From positions 1-64,000 of the forward strand of contig DAOPKN010000009.1 in the NCBI GenBank assembly GCA_035391225.1: a stretch of DNA of 64,000 bases, given 5' to 3'. A program made the translations under genes and the position numbers. The notes below the pieces were generated by a model. That model was not told the origin of the DNA and made no database searches. It saw nothing but the letters and a program-made list of their open reading frames with translations. The stretch is from DAOPKN01 sp035391225. Its GTDB lineage: Bacteria > Thermotogota > Thermotogae > MWEM01. Position 1 is the first letter of the stretch. Each line of letters opens with the position of its first letter. Shown here in pieces: positions 41,301-49,676 of the stretch.

Positions 41301-42427
41301 TCCCGGAAAAGCGTTTCGTGTGCCTTTCTGAGCAAACTGGGAATGGCGAGGTTTTGGGGACACTTGCTCTCGCATTGCCCGCATTCCACGCACGAAGTAG
41401 CCCTTTGTTCGGGCTTGAGCATCTTGTTGTACGCCCACTGCGATTCCCCAAGAGCATTAAAGAGTTCCACGTTGTTGTAGAAAGAGAAGATTTCCGGAAT
41501 GGCTACATTTTCCGGGCAAGGCATGCAGTAGCGGCAACCGGTACAATCAATGAGTTTTAGCGAAGCCAGTTTTTCTTGTACCTCCGCGATGGCGTCGTGC
41601 TCCGTTTGGGTGAACGGGTGGGTTGTGGCGAAGGTATCCAAGTTTTCCTTCACTTGTGCCATGGTACTCATACCACTCAAGATCGTGGAAACCCCGGGGA
41701 GGTTCTGTAACCATTGGAACGCCCAACGCGCGGGGGACCAGTCGGGATGCACCCGTTTGAGAGATTGTTGCGATTGCGGGTGGATATTGGCCAGCTTTCC
41801 TCCTTTCAGAGGTTCCATGATCACGATACCCATTCCTTTGCTGCGCGCCGCTTCGTAACCCTTCAACCCCGCCTGGTACTCCGTGTCCATGTAGTTCAAC
41901 TGGATCTGGCAAAAATCCCAGTCGAAGGCTTCCAAGATGTCCATGAAAACCTCTCTCTCATCGTGGAAGGAAAACCCCGCGTACCGTATCTTTCCTTGCT
42001 GGATTTTCTCTTGAAGGAAATCCAGTGCCCCCAGGTTTTGGATTTTCTCCCAGCTTTTCCGATGCAGCGCATGCAAAAGGTACATATCCACCCAGCTGGT
42101 TTGCAGCCGTGAAAGTTGTTCGTCCAAGAAACGGTCGAAATCCTCCCTTTTTTCCACTTTCCAAACAGGGCTTTTGGTGGCCAAGAACACTTTCTCCCGG
42201 TAGCCATCCGAAAGGGCCCTTCCCACGAATGGCTCGGATTTCTCCTGGTGGTAGGGGTAAGCGGTGTCGATGTAGTTCACCCCGCCATCGATGGCCAAAC
42301 GCAGCATTTGGGTCGCCAAGGGTTCGTTGATGTTGGATTCCTCACCGTTCAAAATGGGGAGGCGCATGCAGCCAAAACCCAGCAAGGACACCTTTTTTCC
42401 GCTTCTTCCAAATTCCTTCTGTTCCAT
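41297..42427 (-). CDS. Aldo/keto reductase with two C-terminal [4Fe-4S] clusters
   Basis: A 376-residue protein. Residues 1-280 form an AKR barrel with Asp/Tyr in YIDTAYPYH, Lys in LATKSPVWK and His in YLLHALH. Residues about 295-376 carry CTGCRYCMPCP and CVECGQCESKCP, the ligands for two 4Fe-4S clusters. Such fusions are common in anaerobes and likely couple carbonyl reduction to ferredoxin-type electrons; the substrate is unknown. The ATG at 42427 follows GGTGAAAGGAAC. nadD is coupled downstream. Confidence 0.9.
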   Translation of the reverse strand: MEQKEFGRSGKKVSLLGFGCMRLPILNGEESNINEPLATQMLRLAIDGGVNYIDTAYPYHQEKSEPFVGRALSDGYREKVFLATKSPVWKVEKREDFDRFLDEQLSRLQTSWVDMYLLHALHRKSWEKIQNLGALDFLQEKIQQGKIRYAGFSFHDEREVFMDILEAFDWDFCQIQLNYMDTEYQAGLKGYEAARSKGMGIVIMEPLKGGKLANIHPQSQQSLKRVHPDWSPARWAFQWLQNLPGVSTILSGMSTMAQVKENLDTFATTHPFTQTEHDAIAEVQEKLASLKLIDCTGCRYCMPCPENVAIPEIFSFYNNVELFNALGESQWAYNKMLKPEQRATSCVECGQCESKCPQNLAIPSLLRKAHETLFRE

Positions 42428-42483
42428 GTTCCTTTCACCATCCTTTTCTTGGTTCCCTGCCAAACAGGGGGAATGCGTTTTTG

Positions 42484-42493
42484 TGATATCATA
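42484..42493. promoter_or_regulatory. Overlapping divergent -10 elements, AKR / aroQ
   Basis: The palindrome ATGATATCAT provides TGATATCAT (extended -10, plus, 42484-42492) for aroQ and TATGAT (minus, 42493-42488) for the reductase. Neither has a good -35. Confidence 0.45.
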
Positions 42494-42537
42494 GGGTATT
42501 TGCAGTGGGCATTTCACATGGAAAAGGGAGAAACGCC

Positions 42538-42972
42538 ATGAAAATCTTGGTAGGGAATGGACCAAATTTGAACTTCCTGGGAAAGCGGGACAGCACGCAG
42601 TATGGAACGCATACCTGGCAACAGATCGAAAACTTCTTGGAGGAATTCGCCCGCCCACGGGGAGCATCGCTTGTGTTCTTCCAATCCAACCACGAAGGCC
42701 AAATCATCGACTGGCTTCAGCAGTGGTTTGGAAAAGTGGATGGGGTGATTCTCAATCCGGGTGCGTTGAGCCATACCAGTTACGCACTGCGGGATGCCCT
42801 GGAAATCTACACCGTGCCCGTGCTCGAGGTCCATCTTTCCAACATCTTCGCCCGAGAAGATTTCCGAAAAACCAGCCTCACCGCGGCCGTTTGCAAGGGC
42901 TCCATCTCTGGCCTGGGTTGGAGGGGGTACTTGTTGGCCCTTCAATACCTTCTGGATGTGGCGCAAACCTGA
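42538..42972 (+). CDS. aroQ: 3-dehydroquinate dehydratase, type II
   Basis: A 144-residue dodecameric enzyme of the shikimate pathway. Conserved GPNLNFLGKRD, FFQSNHEGQIIDWL, NPGALSHTSYALRDAL and VHLSNIFAREDFR include the catalytic Tyr/His/Arg set; the catalytic Tyr is in QYGTHTW. The ATG at 42538 follows AAAAGGGAGAAACGCC. It is monocistronic and its end overlaps aroE on the other strand by 95 bases. Confidence 0.95.
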   Translation: MKILVGNGPNLNFLGKRDSTQYGTHTWQQIENFLEEFARPRGASLVFFQSNHEGQIIDWLQQWFGKVDGVILNPGALSHTSYALRDALEIYTVPVLEVHLSNIFAREDFRKTSLTAAVCKGSISGLGWRGYLLALQYLLDVAQT

Positions 42973-43810
42973 GGCTTCCCCCTTGGTCGATTCCTGGCTT
43001 CTTGTATTGGTCCAGGAATTGCAGGATTTTGTGCAACCCGGGAAGATCCCATATGCATGCGTTTTGCTTGTGTTGTTCGAGTAACATTTCTATGCCGAAA
43101 ATGCGGGTGCAACCTGCTTTTTGGGCGAGTTGCAGGAAAAGGGTATCACGTGGTTTGTACACCACGTCGAAAACGGTCTGCACGTGGCCCAACCCTTCCA
43201 GCGAAACGGGAATACATCGTAGTGGATGGGGGTTCATTCCCATCGCCGTGGCCTGCACCAATAGGTCCACGGGTTCTTTTTGGAGGAAGGCATCCAGTTC
43301 CTGCAAGGGATGGATTTCCAAACCGGGAAACAAGGGCAACAGTGGCTTTGCCTTGGAGAGGGTGCGGTTGAACACCCAGATTTTTTTGGCGCCCATTTGG
43401 CGTAGTCCATAAATCGCCGCACGAGCAGCTCCCCCGGCACCCGCAACGATTGCCCTTTCCACGGGAACACCCGCAGCGTGTAATGGACGGGTGATTCCCA
43501 ACCAATCGGTGTTGAAGCCCAGCAGTTCCCCTTTTTTGGGGTTGATTCGCACGCAATTCACCGCCCCCGTCGCACGGGCATGTGCATCCGGCCGTGTACG
43601 AGGGAATAGGATGGTTTTGTAGGGGATGGTAACGTTGAATCCTCGAATTCCCGGATCGCGGAGGAAACGCGACAGGAGTTTTTGCAGGTAAGGTTCCGGG
43701 CAAGCGGCGTTCTCGTACTGCAAATCCAGTTTCCATTTCTCCGCGGCCCCGTTGAAAAGCAACTCGGACATTCCCCGCCCGGGGTTTTTCTTGAGCAAGT
43801 AGAGTTTCAT
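42878..43810 (-). CDS. aroE: Shikimate dehydrogenase AroE
   Basis: NADPH-dependent reduction of 3-dehydroshikimate. The 310-residue product has the catalytic Lys in GFNVTIPYK, AVNCV, the Asp in GFNTDWLG, and the Rossmann motif AGAGGAARAAIYGL. Two oddities. The shikimate-binding SxS near the N-terminus (usually HSxSP) reads RGMSE, so the first Ser is absent. The last roughly 35 residues are a Pro/Gly-rich tail encoded antisense to the end of aroQ and exceed usual AroE length. The ATG follows GGGAGGCTTCCCC. Confidence 0.88.
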   Translation of the reverse strand: MKLYLLKKNPGRGMSELLFNGAAEKWKLDLQYENAACPEPYLQKLLSRFLRDPGIRGFNVTIPYKTILFPRTRPDAHARATGAVNCVRINPKKGELLGFNTDWLGITRPLHAAGVPVERAIVAGAGGAARAAIYGLRQMGAKKIWVFNRTLSKAKPLLPLFPGLEIHPLQELDAFLQKEPVDLLVQATAMGMNPHPLRCIPVSLEGLGHVQTVFDVVYKPRDTLFLQLAQKAGCTRIFGIEMLLEQHKQNACIWDLPGLHKILQFLDQYKKPGIDQGGSLRFAPHPEGIEGPTSTPSNPGQRWSPCKRPR

Positions 43811-43838
43811 GGGGAAGCCTCCCGTTTCTACAATGGTC

Positions 43839-43851
43839 TGTTATTATAACA
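43839..43851. promoter_or_regulatory. Overlapping divergent extended -10 elements, aroE / GH2
   Basis: TGTTATTAT on the plus strand (43839-43847) and TGTTATAAT on the minus strand (43851-43843) overlap almost completely. They give leaders of roughly 25-30 bases to each gene. No good -35 on either side. Confidence 0.65.
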
Positions 43852-43884
43852 CGGTGCAAAAAGCACGGAAAGGACGGTTTGAAC

Positions 43885-46491
43885 ATGTCAACCTCTTGCC
43901 TACCGCTTTTGAAGCGAGAACTCTCTTCGGATTGGCAACTGTTTTCTTCGGATGGCAAAATCACACTGCCTGCACGCGTACCCGCTACCGTACTGGAGTT
44001 GCTGGTGGAAAACGGGGTCGTCCCCGATCCCTTCATTGGCTTGCATGAATCGGCTTGTGCCCCCTATTTCCAGCAAAGATGGGAGTTCCGAAGGGAGGTC
44101 GCTTTCCAGGAAGAGGAACTTGTTCGGGAAAACGTTCAATTGGTTTTCCACGGGTTGGATACGCTTTGCACGGTTTTCTGGAATGGAGAGGAAGTGCTGC
44201 GCACCGAAAACATGCATCGCACGTTCCATTTGATGCTAAAAGGCCCCGGCAGGAACCTTTTGCAGCCTGGGAAGAACCTGCTGCAACTGTTCTTTGATCC
44301 CGCCCCCGTGGAAGCCCGACGGCGAATCGTGGAGCTTGGCCTTTCACCTACCAACGAAAAGGCTTTCCTGCCCTTTGCCCTGCCTGGCGTGGAGACCCTG
44401 CGAAAAGCGTACTACTCGTTTGGCTGGGATTGGGGTCCCATTCTTCCGGATGCGGGTATATGGAGAAACGTGGAAGTGCACAGTTACGACGTTCCGCCGC
44501 TACCACCGTTCTCGGTGAAAACCTCTCTTGATCCCGAATGGTTGGAGAAAATGCGCACCCACCCAAAGCTTTCCCGGGAAACGGAAGGCACACTCAAGGA
44601 GGCAAATGTTGCGGTTTCCTTTGCCGAAAGCCCCAGTACCCCTGAAGTGGCTGCCTTCTTTTGTGCACTTCGCGAGAAAGGACTTGCGCTTGAGGCACAG
44701 CTTTCTTTCCAAGGAGAAACCATCGCTGCATCTTCCCTGGATCTTTCCTCCACGCCAAAGCAGGTGTGCCTACGGGTTCCCCAACCCAAGCTCTGGTGGA
44801 CACACGACCTTGGGGCTCCGAAACTCTACCGGCTGCAGCTTCGCGTCCTTTCCCCGCAAGATGGAGCAATCGTGGAAGAAAAGGAAGTGGCAACGGGTCT
44901 TCGCAGCATTCGATTGGTGCGAAATCCCGATGCCTGGGGAGAGAGCTTCTTCTTTGAGCTCAACGGTCTTGCCTTGTTTGCGCGTGGGGCAAACTGGGTG
45001 CCATCGGATTCCTTTCTCGCGCGAGGAGAACGCAACAACCTTCCGGAAAAACGGTTGTTGGATGCCAAGAATGCCCATTTCAACATGGTGCGCGTTTGGG
45101 GGGGCGGCGTGTACGAGTCCGACCATTTCTACGACGTATGCGACCGCGAGGGCCTTTTGGTGTGGCAAGATTTTGCGTTCGCATGCCGCCCCACCCCAAA
45201 TCGAGAAGCTTTTCGGGAGGAAGTGTGGGAAGAGGCCACCCAAAACGTGCTGCGCCTTCGAAACCATCCGTCGCTTGCCATTTGGGTGGGAAACAACGAG
45301 ATCGAAGAAGGATGGGTACACTGGGGTTTTGAAAAATTGGTGCCAGGGTTGAAGGATTTTTACCTCCAGCTTTTCGAGAAGGACCTTCCACAAGTTGTCG
45401 CGCAACTCGATGGCGAACGCGCCTACTGGCCCAGTTCCCCTTCTTCCGGCGGAGGGTTCCAGGACCCCCAATCGGAGAATTTCGGGGACTCGCATTTTTG
45501 GAAGGTATGGCACGACGGGTATCCTTTCTCGTCCTTTCGGGAATTCCCTTCTCGCTTCATGTCGGAGTTTGGCTTTGAATCCTTCCCCGGAATGCAAACC
45601 ATTGCGGCTTTCTGCCCTCCCGAACAGTGGGACATGTTCAGTCCCGTCATGGAAAACCACCAAAAAAACCCGGCGGGCAACGCCAAGATACTGGAGTACA
45701 TGAAGAAGCGCTTTTCCATTCCTTGCTCTTTCGCGGATCTGGTGGTGGTCTCCCAACTTACCCAAGCAGAGGCAATCGAGTATGGCGTGGAGTTTTGGAG
45801 GAGCAATCGCAATGCAAACCATTGCATGGGAGCGTTGTTCTGGCAGTTGAACGACTGTTGGCCGGTTGCCAGTTGGTCTTCCATAGATTTCTACGGGCAA
45901 TGGAAAGCATTGCAGTATTTCGCCAAAAGGTTTTTCCATCCCCTCCTGGTGTGCCTTCAGGTGGAAGAGGGGGAACTGCGCTTTTTGGGATGCAACGATA
46001 CACGGGATCGTTTCGCGGGGGTCTTTCACATCCAAGCCCAGGATGCGGCGGGAAAGGTGCTTTTCCAGCATGCGGAAGAGGTGCACCTGGATCCATTGCA
46101 CGTTACCCCTCTGCGGGAGCTTTCCCGCAACTCCGAGTGGCTCAAGGGGCGTGAAAACAATGTTGCTTTTGCCTTTTGGTTGGAAAAACCGGGTGGGGAA
46201 ATGGTCTTCCGCGGAATGAAAATGTTGGCAAAACCCGCGGAATTTCCCCTGCAAGACCCAAGGATCCACCTCGAGGTGCAGAACACGAGTTCCGGTGCGA
46301 GCATTACGGTAGGCGCTTCGCGCCCCGCTTTCCATGTATTCCTGCAATCCGAGGCAGAAGGGCGTTTCGAAGACCAGTTCTTCTCGCTGTTGGCCGGGGA
46401 AACGAAAACGATTGCATTCCAGGGGAAAAACCCTCCCGCTGGATTTCGCGCGCGCTCCCTTTACGACTTGCTTTTGCGTTCTTCCCGCTGA
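43885..46491 (+). CDS. GH2 beta-mannosidase
   Basis: An 868-residue family 2 glycosidase without signal peptide, hence cytoplasmic. Sugar-binding and Ig-like domains fill residues 1-300 (YSFGWDWGPILPDAGIWR is typical of beta-mannosidases). The TIM barrel follows: RVWGGGVYESDHFYDVCDR, acid/base Glu in IWVGNNEIEEG, nucleophile Glu in FMSEFGFESFP, and GALFWQLNDCWPVASWS. It would release mannose from mannan or N-glycan-type oligosaccharides. ATG 43885 is chosen; TTG 43879 six bases upstream is possible. The 3' end overlaps the GH65 gene by 31 bases. Confidence 0.92.
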   Translation: MSTSCLPLLKRELSSDWQLFSSDGKITLPARVPATVLELLVENGVVPDPFIGLHESACAPYFQQRWEFRREVAFQEEELVRENVQLVFHGLDTLCTVFWNGEEVLRTENMHRTFHLMLKGPGRNLLQPGKNLLQLFFDPAPVEARRRIVELGLSPTNEKAFLPFALPGVETLRKAYYSFGWDWGPILPDAGIWRNVEVHSYDVPPLPPFSVKTSLDPEWLEKMRTHPKLSRETEGTLKEANVAVSFAESPSTPEVAAFFCALREKGLALEAQLSFQGETIAASSLDLSSTPKQVCLRVPQPKLWWTHDLGAPKLYRLQLRVLSPQDGAIVEEKEVATGLRSIRLVRNPDAWGESFFFELNGLALFARGANWVPSDSFLARGERNNLPEKRLLDAKNAHFNMVRVWGGGVYESDHFYDVCDREGLLVWQDFAFACRPTPNREAFREEVWEEATQNVLRLRNHPSLAIWVGNNEIEEGWVHWGFEKLVPGLKDFYLQLFEKDLPQVVAQLDGERAYWPSSPSSGGGFQDPQSENFGDSHFWKVWHDGYPFSSFREFPSRFMSEFGFESFPGMQTIAAFCPPEQWDMFSPVMENHQKNPAGNAKILEYMKKRFSIPCSFADLVVVSQLTQAEAIEYGVEFWRSNRNANHCMGALFWQLNDCWPVASWSSIDFYGQWKALQYFAKRFFHPLLVCLQVEEGELRFLGCNDTRDRFAGVFHIQAQDAAGKVLFQHAEEVHLDPLHVTPLRELSRNSEWLKGRENNVAFAFWLEKPGGEMVFRGMKMLAKPAEFPLQDPRIHLEVQNTSSGASITVGASRPAFHVFLQSEAEGRFEDQFFSLLAGETKTIAFQGKNPPAGFRARSLYDLLLRSSR

Positions 46492-48839
46492 AGCATTTCG
46501 GGGCCCGGCAGGGTAACGCTTTGACCGGGGTGCAAACAAAGGCTCTTTCCTTCGTGCGAAAAGGAAAGAGCCTTTCCGTTTTCCAAGGTGTAGTGCACTT
46601 GGCCGTGTTCCACCTGCACCCGTAACTTGCTCCCCTGGAAAAGGAAGGGAAAGGAGAAGCTTTTCCATGTGGCTGGAATGCGGGGAGAAAAAGCGAGCTC
46701 CCCATCGCTGGTGCGCGCACCCCCGAATCCAAAGACCACCGCTAACCAGGAGCCTGCCATTGCCGCCGTGTGCACACCGTTTTGCGAATTCTGGTGCCGG
46801 TTGTCCAGGTCCATGCGTACGGCATCTTGGAACAACGCGAAAGCCTTTTGGTGGTTTCCGATTTCCGAAGCCAGGATGCTATAAATGCAGGAGGAGAGGG
46901 AGGAATCGTGGGTGGTTATTGGCTCGTAGTAGGAGAAATCGCGGTGTTTCTGCTCCGCGGAGAATGCTCCGGGAAACAACCACTGGGCAAGGATGACATC
47001 GGCTTGTTTCAACACTTGGTGCCGGTAGATCACCAGGGGGTGGAAATGCAACAAAAGGGGAAACTTCTCGCGAGGAATGCGGGAAAGGTCCCATTTTTTC
47101 TTGTACAAAAAGCTGTCGTCTTGGGGGGTTACCCCGAGCGAATCGCTCCGTGGAAAATACATCTTCTGCGCAGCTTGCAGCCATTCTTGGGTTTCGCGTT
47201 CCGAGAGCTGGATCCGTGCGCAAATGCTTTCCCATTGCCGCGGGAACTGGGTGCGGAACACTTCGCACAACCGATGGGCGTACCGCAAGTGGTTTTGGGC
47301 CATGAGATTGGTGTAGGTATTGTTGTTCACCAGCGCGGTGTACTCGTCGGGGCCGGTAATATCGTCGATGCAGAACGCTCCTCCCCGCGCGGGGGAGAAG
47401 TGGCCCACATCCATCCAAATGCGCGCGGTCTCCCAAACCATTTCCGCTCCGCCCTCTTGCAGCAAATCATTGTCCCCCGTTGCTTCCACGTACTTTTGCA
47501 CCGCAAAGGCAATATCCGCGTTAATGTGGTACTGCGCGGTTCCTGCGGGGAAGTACCCGGAGCATTCCTCCCCGCTAATGGTTCTCCACGGGAAGAGCGC
47601 TCCGTTTGGATGGGAAAGGGTGCGTGCTCGCTCGCGGGCCTTGGGAAGGGTGGAAATGCGGTACTCCAAGAGTTTCCGCGCAATGGAGGGCCGGGTATGC
47701 AAGAAAAAAGGGAGGATAAAGATCTCCGTGTCCCAGAAGTAGTGCCCTCCGTATCCTTCACCGGTCAACCCCTTGGCACAGGTTCCCGTTTTGCCATCCC
47801 TTCCGGCAGCTTGCAGAAGGTGGAATTGGTTGAAAAGAAGCCCCTGTTCCGTGGACTTGTCCCCGGTAATCGAAATGGCAGAATCGTCCCAAAACGCACG
47901 CAGGAATTCGGCCTGGGAATCGAGGAAGAAGGAAAAGCCTTTCTTGGAAAGAGCATCCAGGGTTTGGAAAAAGGTTTCCTTTTCGTCCACTTGCCGAACG
48001 TTCCCTGGGTTCGCAAGGTGACCAAAGGACTTTTCCAAACGGAAATCGTCTCCTTGCTGTATGTGAAATTCTACTTTTTCCAGGATGGTGTACGGGGTTT
48101 TTTCCCACCCGGTTTTCAAAAGCTGTTTGCCATGGAAATGGTGCAAAAAGGCAGAAAGAAGTGTTTGCTCGGATGCAATCGTTTGCATTTCCGTGAACCC
48201 GATTTCTCCCCGATGCCCGGTACACCGGGGTTGCAGTCCCAAACCTGTCATCCTTGTTCCGATTCGCGGGTCTTCCTTTGCCTCGACGTTTCGCACGTTC
48301 CCCTGGATTCCAGAAAGGATCGTGACGGGTCCATCGTAGTTTTCCGAACGCAGCACCAGGCGGAGGCATCCAAAATCGGGGAGAGCAAGCGACACGATGC
48401 GTTGGCTTTCCAGGGAGATCCGTTTTCCCGATGGGCTCTGCCAGCGCAAGTTCCGGGTCAAAACCCCCTGCATAAGGTCAAGGTGGCGCGACTGTTCCCA
48501 TACTTTACCCGTTTGTACATCCAGCGGCTCCTCTCCCACCCAAAGTTGCAAGAAAAGGCAGTCGGGAATGTTTAGCATGGTTTCGTTGATCCGGGCAAAA
48601 CCGTAGGCGTCTTCCCCGTACAGTATGGGCACGTTCTCAAAAAACCCGTTGTGGTACGTTCCGCGAATGCTCTTTGCGGGTTCGGGATCCAGCTGGGGGG
48701 ATTCGGCATAGAAACCTCGGATTCCGAATTTCCCGTTGGAAAGGGAAAAGAGAGTTTCGTGAAGAAGTCCATCGAATGGGCCGGTTTCGTCCATTCGCAG
48801 GTGAAAACTTGTGGGATCCAGCCCAATGGGGTTTCGCAT
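46461..48839 (-). CDS. GH65 glycoside phosphorylase (maltose/kojibiose/trehalose type)
   Basis: A 792-residue inverting phosphorylase of alpha-linked disaccharides yielding beta-glucose 1-phosphate. An N-terminal beta-sandwich has LSNGKFGIRG; the (alpha/alpha)6 barrel has GEGYGGHYFWDTEIF and the catalytic Glu in DITGPDEYTALVNNNTYTN. The phosphate-binding His-Ser region appears as PITTHDSSLS. Which disaccharide is used cannot be told. The ATG at 48839 follows AAGGAGGAGGAAAA. Together with the GH1 and GH2 genes it indicates oligosaccharide use. Confidence 0.9.
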   Translation of the reverse strand: MRNPIGLDPTSFHLRMDETGPFDGLLHETLFSLSNGKFGIRGFYAESPQLDPEPAKSIRGTYHNGFFENVPILYGEDAYGFARINETMLNIPDCLFLQLWVGEEPLDVQTGKVWEQSRHLDLMQGVLTRNLRWQSPSGKRISLESQRIVSLALPDFGCLRLVLRSENYDGPVTILSGIQGNVRNVEAKEDPRIGTRMTGLGLQPRCTGHRGEIGFTEMQTIASEQTLLSAFLHHFHGKQLLKTGWEKTPYTILEKVEFHIQQGDDFRLEKSFGHLANPGNVRQVDEKETFFQTLDALSKKGFSFFLDSQAEFLRAFWDDSAISITGDKSTEQGLLFNQFHLLQAAGRDGKTGTCAKGLTGEGYGGHYFWDTEIFILPFFLHTRPSIARKLLEYRISTLPKARERARTLSHPNGALFPWRTISGEECSGYFPAGTAQYHINADIAFAVQKYVEATGDNDLLQEGGAEMVWETARIWMDVGHFSPARGGAFCIDDITGPDEYTALVNNNTYTNLMAQNHLRYAHRLCEVFRTQFPRQWESICARIQLSERETQEWLQAAQKMYFPRSDSLGVTPQDDSFLYKKKWDLSRIPREKFPLLLHFHPLVIYRHQVLKQADVILAQWLFPGAFSAEQKHRDFSYYEPITTHDSSLSSCIYSILASEIGNHQKAFALFQDAVRMDLDNRHQNSQNGVHTAAMAGSWLAVVFGFGGARTSDGELAFSPRIPATWKSFSFPFLFQGSKLRVQVEHGQVHYTLENGKALSFSHEGKSLCLHPGQSVTLPGPEMLQREERKSKS

Positions 48840-48872
48840 TTTTCCTCCTCCTTGCAAATTGGCGTGTACTCG

Positions 48873-48881
48873 ATTCTACCA
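48873..48881 (-). promoter_or_regulatory. Extended -10 promoter for the GH65 gene
   Basis: TGGTAGAAT on the minus strand lies 33 bases before the GH65 start; the same nine bases precede glyQ. No clear -35. Confidence 0.55.
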
Positions 48882-48961
48882 CATGTTTTTCCCGCGTTGG
48901 GCTTCTTTCGGACCCGCTTCCTGGAAACCCCGTTTCCCCATCCAGGGGCTGAGGCGCAATG

Positions 48962-48970
48962 TGTTATAAT
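48962..48970 (+). promoter_or_regulatory. Extended -10 promoter for minC
   Basis: TGTTATAAT lies 27 bases before the minC ATG, identical to the elements before gltX and ppiC. Confidence 0.7.
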
Positions 48971-48997
48971 CAAGCACTTTCAACTGGGGGATACGAG

Positions 48998-49666
48998 ATG
49001 ATTGATATCCGTTTTGATGGGGAAGAACTTCTTCTTTGGATCGAAAGAAATACCACACCGGAAGAGTTGGAACTTCTATTGAAAAAAAAGGTTGAGAATA
49101 TCTTTCCGTTCGTGGAGGAAGGAACGCCGTTTTCCATTTTCCTGGATGCAGGGATGGAACAAAAAGACCTACTCCTTCCCGTTTTGGACGGGTTGCAAGC
49201 CCTGGGTATCCAGCCACGTTCCATTTTCTTCGAGAAGAAACCCCCGCACCCCCAACCACGGAACGTGCCCGGACAGATCCAAAACATGGTGAAAACCCTT
49301 TCGCCGGAAAAACAAACTTGTCCCCCCTCCTTGCTCGTCGAATCCCCCATTCGCTCCGGGCAAGTGGTGGAGCACATGGGAGACCTGATTCTTCTGGGTG
49401 ATCTGCATCCCGGTGGAGAAATCCAAACAGGCGGCAACCTCATCGTTTTTGGAGATCTTCGGGGAACCGCACGCGTGGGGAAAAATGCTCCCGAATCCGC
49501 ATTCATCATCGCCACTTCGCTTCACCCTACCTTGCTGCAAATTGGCACGGTCCACAGCAATTCCATTTTCAGTGACCATTTTTCGATGTGTTGCCTCAAA
49601 AATGGTCGCCTCACGTTGAAACCAGTTACCGATCTGCAAAATGTTTCCGGTTTATGGAAACCGTGA
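48998..49666 (+). CDS. minC: Septum site-determining protein MinC
   Basis: A 222-residue FtsZ-assembly inhibitor. The N-terminal half is poorly conserved as usual; the C-terminal beta-helix has the MinC signature IRSGQVVEHMGDLILLGDL, PGGEIQTGGNLIVFGDLRG and TARVG. MinD, which recruits MinC to the membrane, is not in this window. The ATG at 48998 follows GGGGGATACGAG. It heads the M42 peptidase run with only ten bases to the next gene. Confidence 0.9.
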   Translation: MIDIRFDGEELLLWIERNTTPEELELLLKKKVENIFPFVEEGTPFSIFLDAGMEQKDLLLPVLDGLQALGIQPRSIFFEKKPPHPQPRNVPGQIQNMVKTLSPEKQTCPPSLLVESPIRSGQVVEHMGDLILLGDLHPGGEIQTGGNLIVFGDLRGTARVGKNAPESAFIIATSLHPTLLQIGTVHSNSIFSDHFSMCCLKNGRLTLKPVTDLQNVSGLWKP

Positions 49667-49676
49667 AAGGACGGAT

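Noticed and set aside
46770..48575. 601-codon open frame antisense to the GH65 gene
   Set aside because: No recognisable protein motif or ribosome site; the opposite strand encodes a full GH65 enzyme. Similar long antisense frames at 14948-16723, 44770-46668 and 53957-55594 are explained by codon bias.
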